From NCBI GenBank assembly GCA_003167495.1, contig PMSX01000369.1, positions 1 to 60,952 of the forward strand: a stretch of DNA of 60,952 nt. Direction: 5' to 3'. The stretch is from Bryobacterales bacterium. Its GTDB lineage: Bacteria; Acidobacteriota; Terriglobia; Bryobacterales; Bryobacteraceae. The translations under genes were made by a program, and so were the position numbers. How positions within the stretch are numbered: the stretch's first letter is position 1; each line of letters begins with the position of its first letter. Below, in pieces: positions 1 to 8,761 of the stretch. Below the pieces are notes generated by a model. It searched no databases. It saw only the letters and a program-made list of their open reading frames with translations, and was not told the origin of the DNA.

Positions 1-400
1 CACCTTCGCCGGAATACGCACATCGATGAGAAATTCAATTTCAAAAGATACGCTCGGGTGGGAAGGCGAACCCTTCCCTGTCTGCAGCCGGCCACGAACA
101 AACCTTTTTAGGCCGTCTTCCGCCACCCATCCCAGCGGAGACGTTCCTCCTCCGCAACGCCTGTACCCTTCTAATTGAGGCTGGACGTTCAAAACGCATA
201 GTCTCGACCGGCAGGCCGTCGGGAGCGCCCCCGCAACGCAGCACGTAAAGTGCCAGGGGAGGACATGCGCCTCGGCGGTTTAGCCGTGATGCAACTTCCA
301 GTGGGGAGTCGCGCCGTCTGAAACTTGATGAGCGCCGGTACAGGCTTGATAGCAGCATCGCGGGAGCCGAAATAGAGCAAAAGAAAGGTAACAAACTACA
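1..400. other. Non-coding leader upstream of IS110; possible guide-RNA region
   Basis: No convincing coding region is seen here. Open frames on the minus strand are arginine-rich and low in complexity, and run antisense into the transposase gene. About 200 bases before the TTG start (roughly 190-400) contain several short self-complementary stretches, for example CGGC/GCCG around 275-288. IS110-family elements are known to encode a structured bridge RNA in the non-coding end next to the transposase, so this stretch is the natural place to look. No RNA fold was computed and the left end of the element was not located. Confidence 0.3.
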
Positions 401-1708
401 TTGGACAACTTGGACAAACAACTGAAGTATTTCGTCGGCATCGATTGGGGATCGCAGAATCATCGCGTCATAGTTATGACTCATGAGGGGCGGATGATCG
501 AGCGATACGACGCGGCACACAGTGGCAAGGATCTCGCGAATCTTGTTGATCGGATCCGCAAAACGTGCCCTGGCCCTGCGATCCAAACGGGGATCGCGCT
601 CGAAGTTTCCTGGGGCGCACTTGTTGAGACCCTCGCAGAAGCCGGGTTTTCGGTATTTTCAATTAACCCGAAGCAATCAGACCGCTTCCGGGACCGTCAC
701 ACAGCTGCAGGCGCGAAAGACGATTCTCGGGACGCACTAGTACTGGCCAGCGCCTTGAGAACCGACCCAAAGAGCTTCAAGCGCGTTCAAGTGGATGATC
801 CTTCGACCATCCGTTTGCGCGAACTATCCCGCCTGGACCAAGAACTTAAGAATGATCTTCATCGAGCAGCGAACCAACTTTGGGAACAGTTACACCGTTA
901 TTTTCCGCAAATGCTGAAGCTCAGTTCTGGCGCGGACGACCCCTTTGTTTGGGCGTTATTGAGCGAGGCTCCAATGCCCGCCAAAGCGGCAAAGCTCAAG
1001 GTGTCCCGCGTTGGGCAGATTTTGAAGTCTCACAGGATTCGCCGTTTTACAGCCGATCAGGTTGTCACCATCTTAAAAGAACCTTCTCTTCAACCAGCCC
1101 CAGGCGCTGCCGAAGCTGCGAGTGAACACGTTCTATTGCTGCTTCCTCGCCTCGCTCTACTGAACGAACAAATTAGAGATGTCGCGCGCCGAACTGCAAA
1201 ACTACTAAAGGACTTTCCGCAAAACGCGGATCTCAATGGCATCGTTCCTGAACATCGCGACGTCGATCTTTTGCTTTCTCTGCCAGGATTAGGACCAACG
1301 ATTGCATCCACCATTCTCGCTGAAGCACCCCGTCCTATCCGCGAAAGAGACTACGACGCGCTCAGATGCTATGCCGGAAGTGCCCCAGTTACGAAGCAAA
1401 GTGGAAAGCGACGGATCGTCAGCATGCGACGCGCGTGCAGCGAACGGGTCCGACAAGCAGTTTTCCATTGGTCTGGCCGGAGCATCATGGTTGACTCGCG
1501 AAGTCGGCAGCACTACGATAGGCTGCGCGCCGCTGGACATGGCCACGCAAGAGCGTTGCGCGGAGTGGGAGATCGTCTGCTTGCAGTGCTTACGGCAATC
1601 CTGCAATCCGGGAGACCTTACGATGCCAGTCTACGCGGAACCTCTACGAGCACTTTAACCAAGCCAGCAGGTCCATCGAACGCGAGTTACAAAATCGGCA
1701 AACACTAG
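401..1708 (+). CDS. IS110-family transposase
   Basis: This is a 435-residue transposase that catalyses movement of its insertion sequence. The N-terminal half has the DEDD RuvC-like signature, beginning FVGIDWGSQNHRV with the first catalytic Asp in DWG. The C-terminal half has the Transposase_20 pattern, with LLLSLPGLGPTIAS followed by YAGSAPVTKQSGKRR. The start is a TTG at 401, preceded by an AAGAAAGG ribosome-binding site. Length is in the family's usual range and the frame is uninterrupted, so the protein could be active. IS110 elements lack conventional long inverted repeats, so the exact ends are not defined here. It is transcribed opposite to most of the window and is an independent insertion. 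Confidence 0.93.
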   Translation: MDNLDKQLKYFVGIDWGSQNHRVIVMTHEGRMIERYDAAHSGKDLANLVDRIRKTCPGPAIQTGIALEVSWGALVETLAEAGFSVFSINPKQSDRFRDRHTAAGAKDDSRDALVLASALRTDPKSFKRVQVDDPSTIRLRELSRLDQELKNDLHRAANQLWEQLHRYFPQMLKLSSGADDPFVWALLSEAPMPAKAAKLKVSRVGQILKSHRIRRFTADQVVTILKEPSLQPAPGAAEAASEHVLLLLPRLALLNEQIRDVARRTAKLLKDFPQNADLNGIVPEHRDVDLLLSLPGLGPTIASTILAEAPRPIRERDYDALRCYAGSAPVTKQSGKRRIVSMRRACSERVRQAVFHWSGRSIMVDSRSRQHYDRLRAAGHGHARALRGVGDRLLAVLTAILQSGRPYDASLRGTSTSTLTKPAGPSNASYKIGKH

Positions 1709-2122
1709 CCAACAGTCGGTCTATTTCCTTACAACGCCGTCTGTCCGGGGTGGCAGTTCAAAAGGCAGATCTCACCATACCCGACTACACAGCCGCGTGA
1801 AGCTTCCCAGAATGCGACTTCCGGATAATGCACCCGACGAAAAAGGTCCCGCCTAATCATTCGCTCCTTGACCTTCCCTTTCTTGAGGGCTCGAATGGAT
1901 CAAACCCAATTAGACCCAACTTCGCTAAATCTCGTTCCTATTTTGTATTTGGGGCGCAGTCGGTGCCCAATTTTAGAAATCGGGCAAACCTCTAGGCTGA
2001 CCCCTTCTTCATGTTTCAGGTCGAATAAATAAACGTTTTCAAATAGAGAGTTTAGGGTTTGCTTCGAGAAGACCTCGCCCAGTCTCGTCTCGATACGCCG
2101 GAAGAAAACTCACCCGGCGACT
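1709..2122. other. Intergenic region without a recognisable gene
   Basis: About 410 bases separate the IS110 transposase from the 3' end of the convergent TIR-WD40 gene. No open frame here has a plausible start, codon pattern or family resemblance. The right end of the IS110 element presumably lies within it, but no boundary was identified. No strong terminator hairpin with a T-tract was seen. Confidence 0.4.
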
Positions 2123-4993
2123 TCATTCCCTTTCGCCCATCACCATTGCAAGAGCTGAAAGCGAGACTAATTGGTACACTCGAGCCGTTCCGTCGGCACC
2201 AGCCGTCACAACTCGCTGTCCATCCGGCGAGAATGCTGCACAAAACGCAAAACCCTTATGACCGTCAAGCTTGGCGAGAGGTTGGCCATCAGTCGCCGCA
2301 TTCCATATACGTGCCGTTCCGTCCTGGCCGACCGTCACTACTTGCTCGCCATCCGGCGAGAAAGCTGCATGAACGACAAGCCCGAGGGTACGGAATACGG
2401 CCAGGGGACGGCCATTCACAGCATTCCACACCCGAGCTGAACGGTCGTGACCAACCGTCACAACTCGCTGTCCGTCTGGCGAAAAACTCGCCTGCACAAC
2501 AAAATCTGTGTGGCCCTCAAGCTGGATAGGCCTCTGCCCACTTTCCGCGATCCAAACCAACGGTGTCTTGCTGTGATCGAGCGTTACAATTCGTTTGCAA
2601 TCTGGCGAGACCTCAATAGATTCGGCATCCGCTATCGGAGCTTCAAATTTGCTCAACAGTCGCCCGCTTCTCGGGTCCCACACGCGGCCAGTACCGTCCT
2701 GGCTGGCAGTCATGATACGTTGGTTATCCCAAGAAAACGTAGCCTGCAAAACAGAACCCATGTGGCCGATGAGTTTGACTCGAACCTCACCGTTTTCCGC
2801 GTTCCAGACCTGTGCCGTCCCGTCCTGGCTGGCAGTTATAATACTGTCGCCATCGGGCGAGAAGGCGGCTTCATTCACAATCCCGCTATGGCCTACTAGA
2901 GTAAGCAACAACTGGCCATTCTCCACACTCCAGACACGCGCGGTTCTGTCAGGGCCAGCCGTCACGACGCGTCGGCCATCGCGCGAAAAGGCGCAGTGGG
3001 AGACGGATCCCTGCAGGTGGGCGAGTATTTGGCCATTAGACGCATCCCACGCCCGTGCCAAAGGAGGCGCGCCGACTATCCCGTCATTGCTGACAGTCAA
3101 GATGCGCTTTCCGTCTGGCGAAAACGCCGCTTTAGAAACTGATTTCATATTGTCTCGAAGCTGAGCCAGTAGTTGACCGTTGGTCATACTCCAGATCCGC
3201 GCAGTAAGGTCCTGACTGACCGTTAAGATATGCTGCCCGTCTTGGGAAAAGGCCACCTGATATACAGAATCGCTGTGGCCACCTAACTTTGCTATTACTT
3301 GTCCGGTCGCGGCGCTCCATACTATCGCGGTTCTGTCCTGACCGCAGGTTACGATATACTGGCCATCCGGCGAGAATGCCGCCTGAAGGACTAAATCCAA
3401 GTGGCCTTTCAGCTTTCTCAACGGATTCCCATCATTGGCATTCCAAACCTGAGCTGTACTATCCAGACCGACAGTTACGATCCGCTGACTGTCTGATGAA
3501 AACGCAGCCTGTGAAACGGTACCCTCTAATCGGGTTAGCATTCTACCGGTTTCGGGATTCCAGAGCATAGCCGTATTGTTATCGTTTACTGTTAATACGA
3601 CTTTGCCGTTTGGCGAGAATGAGGACTGCAGGATAAGACGTCCGTGGACATCTAGCTTGCATAGCAGTTGCCCATTTGCCGCATTCCACACGCTCGCGTT
3701 GCTGTCAAGTCCCGCCGTGAGGATGCGCTTTCCGTCCGGCGAAAACGCAGCATGGAAGATGGACCCGGAGTGTCCTTCCAGTTTCAATTGAAGCAAGCCG
3801 CTCTCTCCATTCCATACCCGAGCTGTTCCGTCTTCGCTGCCGGTCACGATCCGCCCACCATCAGCTGAAAACTCTGCATCTCGAACAGCCACATTGTCGC
3901 CTTCCAGTTTCGCTATTAGATGGCCATTCTCGGCATTCCAAAGCTGTGCTTCCTGAGGCGCGCGATCTCCGCCAATTGTCAAGATGAGATGCGAACTGGG
4001 CGAGAATACGGCCCGCTCAAACATGATTGTTTGAGAGTCTAACTTGAGTAATCGCAGCCCGTCCTGTACTCTCCATTCCTGAGCTGTATAACCGCTTGTA
4101 GTCACGATACTCAAGCTGTCAGGCGAAAACACGGCCGATTGAAAGACAGCTGGTGGGTTGTTCTCCAATGTTCCCAATGGCTGAGGGAAAGTATGAGCAA
4201 TCGCAAGCCGCGCCTCTGAGGTCCTCGCCGTTTTCCAACTGGTCATCGCTAGATTCAACGCCGCAGGCTGGTCCTGCGAGAGAATCTGTTCGCCTTGAGC
4301 TGCCAGAGCTCGAGACTCGGCGAGCTTTTGTTGACGTATCGCTTCATTGCGTTGGGCGATAGCTTCATGCTGCCCATAAAGCGCCGCTACAGCTAGCGCG
4401 AGACTCACGAGAACAGCCAAGTAGGCGACCGCGCGATTGGTGCGGTACACTCTCACGTCGTCTCCGTCCAATAGATCCTTGGATCGTCCCAAAACGGTGG
4501 CGGCGATGTCAAGAATTGCTTGGCGAAATTGAAGGTGTCGCAGGGAAAGCTTTTCGTTACTCCGAGCCCAGCGGAAATCGACCCAGAGTGGCTCATTCTG
4601 AAATTGCTTGCGGCAATTCTGTGGTAACGCCGTAGTTAGGGCCCAATCAAAGTCTTGCGCTTTGTCTGACCAAACGACCTCGCCGTCCGTTAGGAGAATC
4701 AAAATGGTCGAAGCTGAACGATTAGCTAACCACCAGGTGAGTTCCTTTTGCACCCAAGGAGACGCAGCTGCTGCTGCTGACGCCATTAGCAAAAAATACT
4801 CAGACTGCGAAAGCGCTGCCTCTATTGCTGGCCAGAGTGATGGTGTTGCAGACAAGCTTGTCTTGTCGCGGAAAATCCACATAGTCCGGAGTCGGTACCA
4901 TGGCTTTGCCAACCCGTGGAGAGCCGACTGAACTGCCGGAGCTAACCTTCCATCTGCTGCATGACTGTACGATAAAAACCCGTTATATCGCAT
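2123..4993 (-). CDS. TIR domain, transmembrane, WD40-repeat protein
   Basis: This 956-residue protein has three parts. Residues 1-150 form a TIR-like domain (NGFLSYSHAADG at the start; SPWVQKEL with Glu84 at the position of the catalytic glutamate in NAD-cleaving TIRs). A hydrophobic segment at about 188-206 looks like a single membrane span, followed by a short charged helix. From about 272 to the end there are sixteen WD40 repeats of the AAFSPDGxRIVTxGxDxTAxVWN type. In bacteria TIR domains often act as NADases or signalling modules in conflict systems, and the WD40 propellers would be the sensing or scaffolding part. That role is inferred; NADase activity cannot be read from sequence. It is a lone gene, convergent with IS110, with no obvious partner. 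Confidence 0.85.
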   Translation of the reverse strand: MRYNGFLSYSHAADGRLAPAVQSALHGLAKPWYRLRTMWIFRDKTSLSATPSLWPAIEAALSQSEYFLLMASAAAAASPWVQKELTWWLANRSASTILILLTDGEVVWSDKAQDFDWALTTALPQNCRKQFQNEPLWVDFRWARSNEKLSLRHLQFRQAILDIAATVLGRSKDLLDGDDVRVYRTNRAVAYLAVLVSLALAVAALYGQHEAIAQRNEAIRQQKLAESRALAAQGEQILSQDQPAALNLAMTSWKTARTSEARLAIAHTFPQPLGTLENNPPAVFQSAVFSPDSLSIVTTSGYTAQEWRVQDGLRLLKLDSQTIMFERAVFSPSSHLILTIGGDRAPQEAQLWNAENGHLIAKLEGDNVAVRDAEFSADGGRIVTGSEDGTARVWNGESGLLQLKLEGHSGSIFHAAFSPDGKRILTAGLDSNASVWNAANGQLLCKLDVHGRLILQSSFSPNGKVVLTVNDNNTAMLWNPETGRMLTRLEGTVSQAAFSSDSQRIVTVGLDSTAQVWNANDGNPLRKLKGHLDLVLQAAFSPDGQYIVTCGQDRTAIVWSAATGQVIAKLGGHSDSVYQVAFSQDGQHILTVSQDLTARIWSMTNGQLLAQLRDNMKSVSKAAFSPDGKRILTVSNDGIVGAPPLARAWDASNGQILAHLQGSVSHCAFSRDGRRVVTAGPDRTARVWSVENGQLLLTLVGHSGIVNEAAFSPDGDSIITASQDGTAQVWNAENGEVRVKLIGHMGSVLQATFSWDNQRIMTASQDGTGRVWDPRSGRLLSKFEAPIADAESIEVSPDCKRIVTLDHSKTPLVWIAESGQRPIQLEGHTDFVVQASFSPDGQRVVTVGHDRSARVWNAVNGRPLAVFRTLGLVVHAAFSPDGEQVVTVGQDGTARIWNAATDGQPLAKLDGHKGFAFCAAFSPDGQRVVTAGADGTARVYQLVSLSALAMVMGERE

Positions 4994-5151
4994 AGATGAA
5001 CTTGGAGTATTCTATCGCGTAGGCAAAAACGCGTATCGAGGCAGACTACATCTGGAAAATCGACTTCTATCCTCGTGATCGCTGAAGGACCAAAGGCGGG
5101 GGTTTCGAAATGATGGTGTATGCGGCCCTAAATGTGCCAGAAACGGCGTTA

Positions 5152-5161
5152 ACCGGCCAAT
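5152..5161. repeat. Left copy of 10-bp inverted repeat flanking recombinase operon
   Basis: ACCGGCCAAT lies 12 bases beyond the stop codon of the last recombinase gene. Its exact inverse, ATTGGCCGGT, lies at 8992-9001 on the other side of the four-gene operon. The pair encloses 3,850 bases and may mark element ends or recombinase binding sites, but ten bases is short and chance remains possible. Confidence 0.35.
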
Positions 5162-5173
5162 GTGTGCCCATTT

Positions 5174-6316
5174 TTAGGAGGGGTTGAGTTTCCTTGTTTG
5201 AGAGAGGATTTTAGCGATGCGATTGGCGAGGCGATCAAGAAGACGACGTGCGGAAGGATCGGTCACGTTGCGGCGGTAGATCTCCAGTACGTGCTGAGCA
5301 GCCATCAAAGAGTCAATCAAGCCTGATAAGTCTGCGCGCGGTGCTAAGTCGGAGGAGATGCTGCGAGACGGTGCTAAGTGTCTGGGATGAGAGAGGGCCA
5401 AGTGGAACTCGCGCTGGAGATCCTGTTGGGTGATCTCGAGATACTGCAAAGTCATATGGGGACTCTTGTGGCCGAGGAGTTTCATCACAGCGGCGAAGCT
5501 GACGCCGGCACGCAACATCTCCGTTCCGTATGTGTGTCGAAATTGGTGCGGGACGAGGCGGGCTGGAATGCCGACAGCGGCGGTGACTTCTCGGAAGGCG
5601 GCGCGCAGTTTGCGCTTCAGCAGGTAGCGGCCGCGAGGCCCAGGCAATAGGAGACGACCGGATTTGGGCGCGGTGGGAGGCCGCAGCGAACGGATGCGTT
5701 CGACTAGTTGACAGACCACAGCATCCACTGGCACCCAGCGTTCCCTTTTGAGTTTTCCGAGCGGCACGTGGATGGCCCACTGCCCGGGGCCGACTAGGCG
5801 CAGGCAATCGAAGGAGAGATCGACACCTTCGCCGATGCGCATCCCGGTGTGACGCAAAAGCAACAAGGCATTGCTAAGCAAGTCATCGCGGCGCAGTAGT
5901 TCCTGCTGGACTAATTGATCCTGTTCGGGCGTCATCGGGCGTGGCAGATGCTGTTCCTTGCGGGGCACATCATCACGACCGAGCAGATGAGCCAGCTCAG
6001 GGAGATCCTGTGTCCAGGCGAGTTCTTCCAACAGGCGGCGCAGGCAAATCACGCGGTACATGCGTGTGATGGTGGCGAGCGGCGGGGTATGTGACCGCAA
6101 GAAAGCGAGCCAGGCGAGGATATGGGGATCGCGGCGCAGTTGCTTGAGAGAGCGAACTTCTGGATACTGCGTGCCGAGATACGTCAGGAAAAGTCGCACG
6201 GTTCCGCGATAGGAGGTGACGGATGCATCACTCAGCGAAGTCGTCACAGATTCCACGGCTGGTGCGAAGAACTTCGTCAGCGGATGCGTGGGGAGCGGAA
6301 GGCGTTTTGATTTCAT
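5174..6316 (-). CDS. Tyrosine recombinase/integrase (distal gene of operon)
   Basis: This is a 380-residue tyrosine recombinase. The catalytic domain shows the first Arg in HTGMRIGEG, the HxxR box in HQFRHTYG, the second His in LLGHKS and the nucleophile Tyr in TLQYLEIT, so all core catalytic residues are present. The N-terminal 120 residues resemble a SAM-like core-binding domain. About 80 residues follow the catalytic tyrosine, a longer tail than in XerC/XerD. The ATG overlaps the stop of the upstream recombinase gene as ATGA (6316-6313), implying translational coupling. The protein would cut and rejoin DNA together with its partner recombinase. The order and overlaps recall the recombinase-in-trio and Tn554-type arrangements, but with only two recombinases. 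Confidence 0.9.
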   Translation of the reverse strand: MKSKRLPLPTHPLTKFFAPAVESVTTSLSDASVTSYRGTVRLFLTYLGTQYPEVRSLKQLRRDPHILAWLAFLRSHTPPLATITRMYRVICLRRLLEELAWTQDLPELAHLLGRDDVPRKEQHLPRPMTPEQDQLVQQELLRRDDLLSNALLLLRHTGMRIGEGVDLSFDCLRLVGPGQWAIHVPLGKLKRERWVPVDAVVCQLVERIRSLRPPTAPKSGRLLLPGPRGRYLLKRKLRAAFREVTAAVGIPARLVPHQFRHTYGTEMLRAGVSFAAVMKLLGHKSPHMTLQYLEITQQDLQREFHLALSHPRHLAPSRSISSDLAPRADLSGLIDSLMAAQHVLEIYRRNVTDPSARRLLDRLANRIAKILSQTRKLNPS

Positions 6317-7356
6317 GATTGCTTCGGCGGAGTGGGCCGAGTGAGTTGCGCCACTGCGCGCGTGTATTGCTCCCAGACATCCTGTGGAGTCAGATGAAGA
6401 TAGACCATCGTGGTCTGAATCTGTGCATGTCCCATGAGATGCATCAGCGCCGGCAGACTAATACCAGCCCGCAGCATGTCGGAAGCAAACGTGTGTCGAA
6501 AGCGGTGCGCGTTGGCTTTCCTCACGCCAGTGGATTGCCGGTGATGACGAAACAACGAACGTAGACCGGCCGCTGTCATGCGATGGCCGCGAGAAGGTCC
6601 TTTGAGAGAGACGAATAAAGGTAGGCCACACTGCGGAGGCCGTTCCAAGTACAGGTAGTGATCGAGCAGCTTCACGGAGTCGCGATCCAAGGGCAGCACG
6701 CGGATCTTTTTGCCCTTGCCGGGAACGCGGATCTGCAACTCCTGGAGCTGGAGGTCCTCGTGGTTCAGGGCTAGGACTTCACACGATCGCAAGCCATGCA
6801 GTACCATCAGGCCCACAATGGCCAAGTCGCGCGAGCTGCGAAAACTGTGCCAGAAGCGATGGACCTCCTCGATCGACAAGGGCACAATCAAGCGTTTGGG
6901 CGTTTTCACCCGCAGCTGAGTCAGCGCCGGACGTAGCCGTCCATAGCCTAAGCGTGATTGCCGCCAGTACCAGTGCTGAAAGCCGGGTGCCAACAAAGGG
7001 GGAGAGTCAGGAAACTTGAGTCGCATGGCACGCTCGATGGTTCCGACTCGACGATTGATGCTCGCGGCCGCGGGCGCGGGATGCTGGTCGACTTGGCAGC
7101 GAATATAGTCGAGGAAAGTGGACTCCGTGAGCGCCTCTTTAGTGATCGCGGCCGTCTTATGTGCAGCGGCCCACCAGCGGAGAAAATGCAGTAAATCATG
7201 GGCGTAACTACGCAGTGTGGTATCAGCCACGCCGCGTACTCGCTGCTGGTCGAGGAAGCGATTGATCCACTCCACTTCCCGGCCGCTCTGCTCGATCACG
7301 CGAAACGGGCTGTGCGCGTTACTCAGTTTGCGCTCTTCAGCGACACGAAATCTCAT
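6313..7356 (-). CDS. Tyrosine recombinase/integrase (second of pair)
   Basis: This is a 347-residue tyrosine recombinase. Visible catalytic motifs are HGLRSCEVLAL (first Arg), HRFRHTFASDMLRAG (HxxR), LMGHAQ and the nucleophile in TMVYLHLT. An N-terminal SAM-like domain (VEWINRFLDQQRVRG, then TLRSYAHDLLHFLRWW) is present. A longer open frame runs 76 codons upstream, but that part is a shadow of the CHC2 gene. The ATG at 7356 overlaps the CHC2 stop as ATGA and is the right start. Its own stop overlaps the next recombinase's ATG in the same way. It differs clearly in sequence from the downstream recombinase, so the two may form a heteromeric complex. Confidence 0.9.
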   Translation of the reverse strand: MRFRVAEERKLSNAHSPFRVIEQSGREVEWINRFLDQQRVRGVADTTLRSYAHDLLHFLRWWAAAHKTAAITKEALTESTFLDYIRCQVDQHPAPAAASINRRVGTIERAMRLKFPDSPPLLAPGFQHWYWRQSRLGYGRLRPALTQLRVKTPKRLIVPLSIEEVHRFWHSFRSSRDLAIVGLMVLHGLRSCEVLALNHEDLQLQELQIRVPGKGKKIRVLPLDRDSVKLLDHYLYLERPPQCGLPLFVSLKGPSRGHRMTAAGLRSLFRHHRQSTGVRKANAHRFRHTFASDMLRAGISLPALMHLMGHAQIQTTMVYLHLTPQDVWEQYTRAVAQLTRPTPPKQS

Positions 7357-8336
7357 AGGCAAGCTCGCTCCAATAAGCAGCGAAACTCTTGAGCACTCCC
7401 GCCACTGACAAAGAAGCTGTTGGGATCGTGACCAGCGGGCAGTTCGATCCGCCGCGTGTTGATTCCTGCGGTTCGCAAACGCTGCGACAAACTCTGTGCC
7501 GCTTTCTGACCGCTTCCATTGGCATCGGAATCGAAGGCCAGGTACAGCATGCGACGCTTGCCACTGCACTCGTTGTCCGCACACAACTGGCGGAACTGCA
7601 GCGCATTCAAGTGAGTCCCCAGAGCGCAGGTAACGTTGTGGAATCCGGCCTGCCAGAGCACGGCCAAGTCGAAGAGACCTTCTACGAGAATGATCTCTGG
7701 ATGATGACGAACTTTCTGCCAGGCATACAAGCCGCCTTTGCTCCCCGGCAGAAAGCGGTGCGGCACAGCGGCGCCAATGCTGCGCCCGTACAGATTCTCT
7801 TCCAGGGGAAACACGATCCGATGACTATAGGTGTCGTATCCTTCGGCGTTGACCAGACCAGCCTGCTGAAGATCTGAAAGTGGGTATCCCAAACTGTTTA
7901 ACCAAGTACGTAAACAGCGGCCGGGAGCATAGCCAATGCGCAGTTCCTCGATGACTTCGGCCTGTAAGCCGCGGTGCATCAAATAGGCGCCCGCCTCAAC
8001 GTGGCGCTGTAAATGGAGCTGGTAGAACTTAGCGACGTCCGGCAGCAGAGATCCGAGTCCGCTCCAATCCCGCAGAAGTGCCATGGCTTCTGCAAAGCGA
8101 ACGCCGTGATACAGCTCGGCGAGACGAATCACGTCGCCACCGCGGCCACAGCCGTAGCAGTAGAACAGATTCTTGCTGGGATCGATCAAAAAGCTAGGCT
8201 GATGATCGGCGTGTAGCGGGCATAGACCCAACAGTCGGCCACCAGCCGACCGTCGGGCTGGCTTCCAACCTTGTCCTTGTAAGTAATCCAACAGTGGGAT
8301 CTGCTGTTTGAGTAAGTCCGCCGCCTGCCAACTCAT
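7353..8336 (-). CDS. CHC2 zinc-finger / Toprim primase-like protein
   Basis: This 327-residue protein resembles the front half of DnaG-type primases. A CHC2 zinc-binding motif is at residues 39-63 (CPLH, then YCYGCGRGGDVI; Cys39, His42, Cys60, Cys63). It is followed by a DnaG-like core (GLQAEVIEELRIGYAPG) and a Toprim segment (IILVEGLFDLAVLWQAGF, then LAFDSDANGSGQ with the acidic pair). The ATG at 8336 overlaps the preceding stop as ATGA; a longer frame starting at 8381 exists but is less likely. Its place between a zinc-ribbon protein and two recombinases in a tightly coupled operon suggests that it primes or processes DNA during mobility. That role is an inference. Confidence 0.85.
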   Translation of the reverse strand: MSWQAADLLKQQIPLLDYLQGQGWKPARRSAGGRLLGLCPLHADHQPSFLIDPSKNLFYCYGCGRGGDVIRLAELYHGVRFAEAMALLRDWSGLGSLLPDVAKFYQLHLQRHVEAGAYLMHRGLQAEVIEELRIGYAPGRCLRTWLNSLGYPLSDLQQAGLVNAEGYDTYSHRIVFPLEENLYGRSIGAAVPHRFLPGSKGGLYAWQKVRHHPEIILVEGLFDLAVLWQAGFHNVTCALGTHLNALQFRQLCADNECSGKRRMLYLAFDSDANGSGQKAAQSLSQRLRTAGINTRRIELPAGHDPNSFFVSGGSAQEFRCLLERACL

Positions 8337-8761
8337 GGCGAGTTTGTCTCCAGCAGCAGAATACGGCTGGCGGCCGGCCAATCCCAGGTGAGGATGGTGG
8401 GTGCCCGCAAAAACTTCCCTACGCTAAGCCCCGACAAGCAGGCTTTTGCCTCAGACCACAGGCTGATCATTCTGCGCCAAGCCCAGCGACGTAGCGTGCT
8501 CGGATCGGGCAGACGAGTGGGATCTTTGCATAACGGCGTGGCCTGTTCCCACCTTTGACCCTCGTTGCAGACTGCGTCCCAGGCTTGTTGTCGGCAACGC
8601 AGCGTGTAATGCCCATAGGGCACCGACCAACTGGGCAGGACGGTGAACGTCGTGCGACACAGCGGGCATCGTCCGCGCCGTGCCCATATGCAGTCGTGCT
8701 GCTCGTCGTGCGCCGGCTTCCGCCGTTGTCCGTGTCCGATGATCGACCTTTGCCGACACAA
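8333..8761 (-). CDS. Zinc-ribbon protein, first gene of recombinase operon
   Basis: This small protein of about 142 residues has a CPLC...H zinc-ribbon-like pattern (GRCPLCRTTFTVLPSWSVPYGHY) and a helix-turn-helix-like stretch (LPDPSTLRRWAWRRMISLWS). It resembles the DUF6431-type proteins found with mobile elements and may bind DNA ends. The start is uncertain. TTG at 8761 is the first standard start, but the frame stays open about 55 bases further upstream and would add another WCPLC motif just before it. A non-standard start (for example ATT at 8794) or a lost N-terminus is therefore likely. Its stop overlaps the CHC2 gene start as ATGA. Confidence 0.65.
   Translation of the reverse strand: MCRQRSIIGHGQRRKPAHDEQHDCIWARRGRCPLCRTTFTVLPSWSVPYGHYTLRCRQQAWDAVCNEGQRWEQATPLCKDPTRLPDPSTLRRWAWRRMISLWSEAKACLSGLSVGKFLRAPTILTWDWPAASRILLLETNSP

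Noticed and set aside
2059..4362. Several plus-strand frames with repeated AVPSWLAV- and VHPARM-like segments
   Set aside because: They are reverse-complement shadows of the WD40 repeats; the repetition is that of the real minus-strand gene.
7357..7584. 76-residue N-terminal extension of the second recombinase
   Set aside because: It lies wholly in the CHC2 gene, has shadow-like composition, and the ATGA overlap at 7356 gives a better start.
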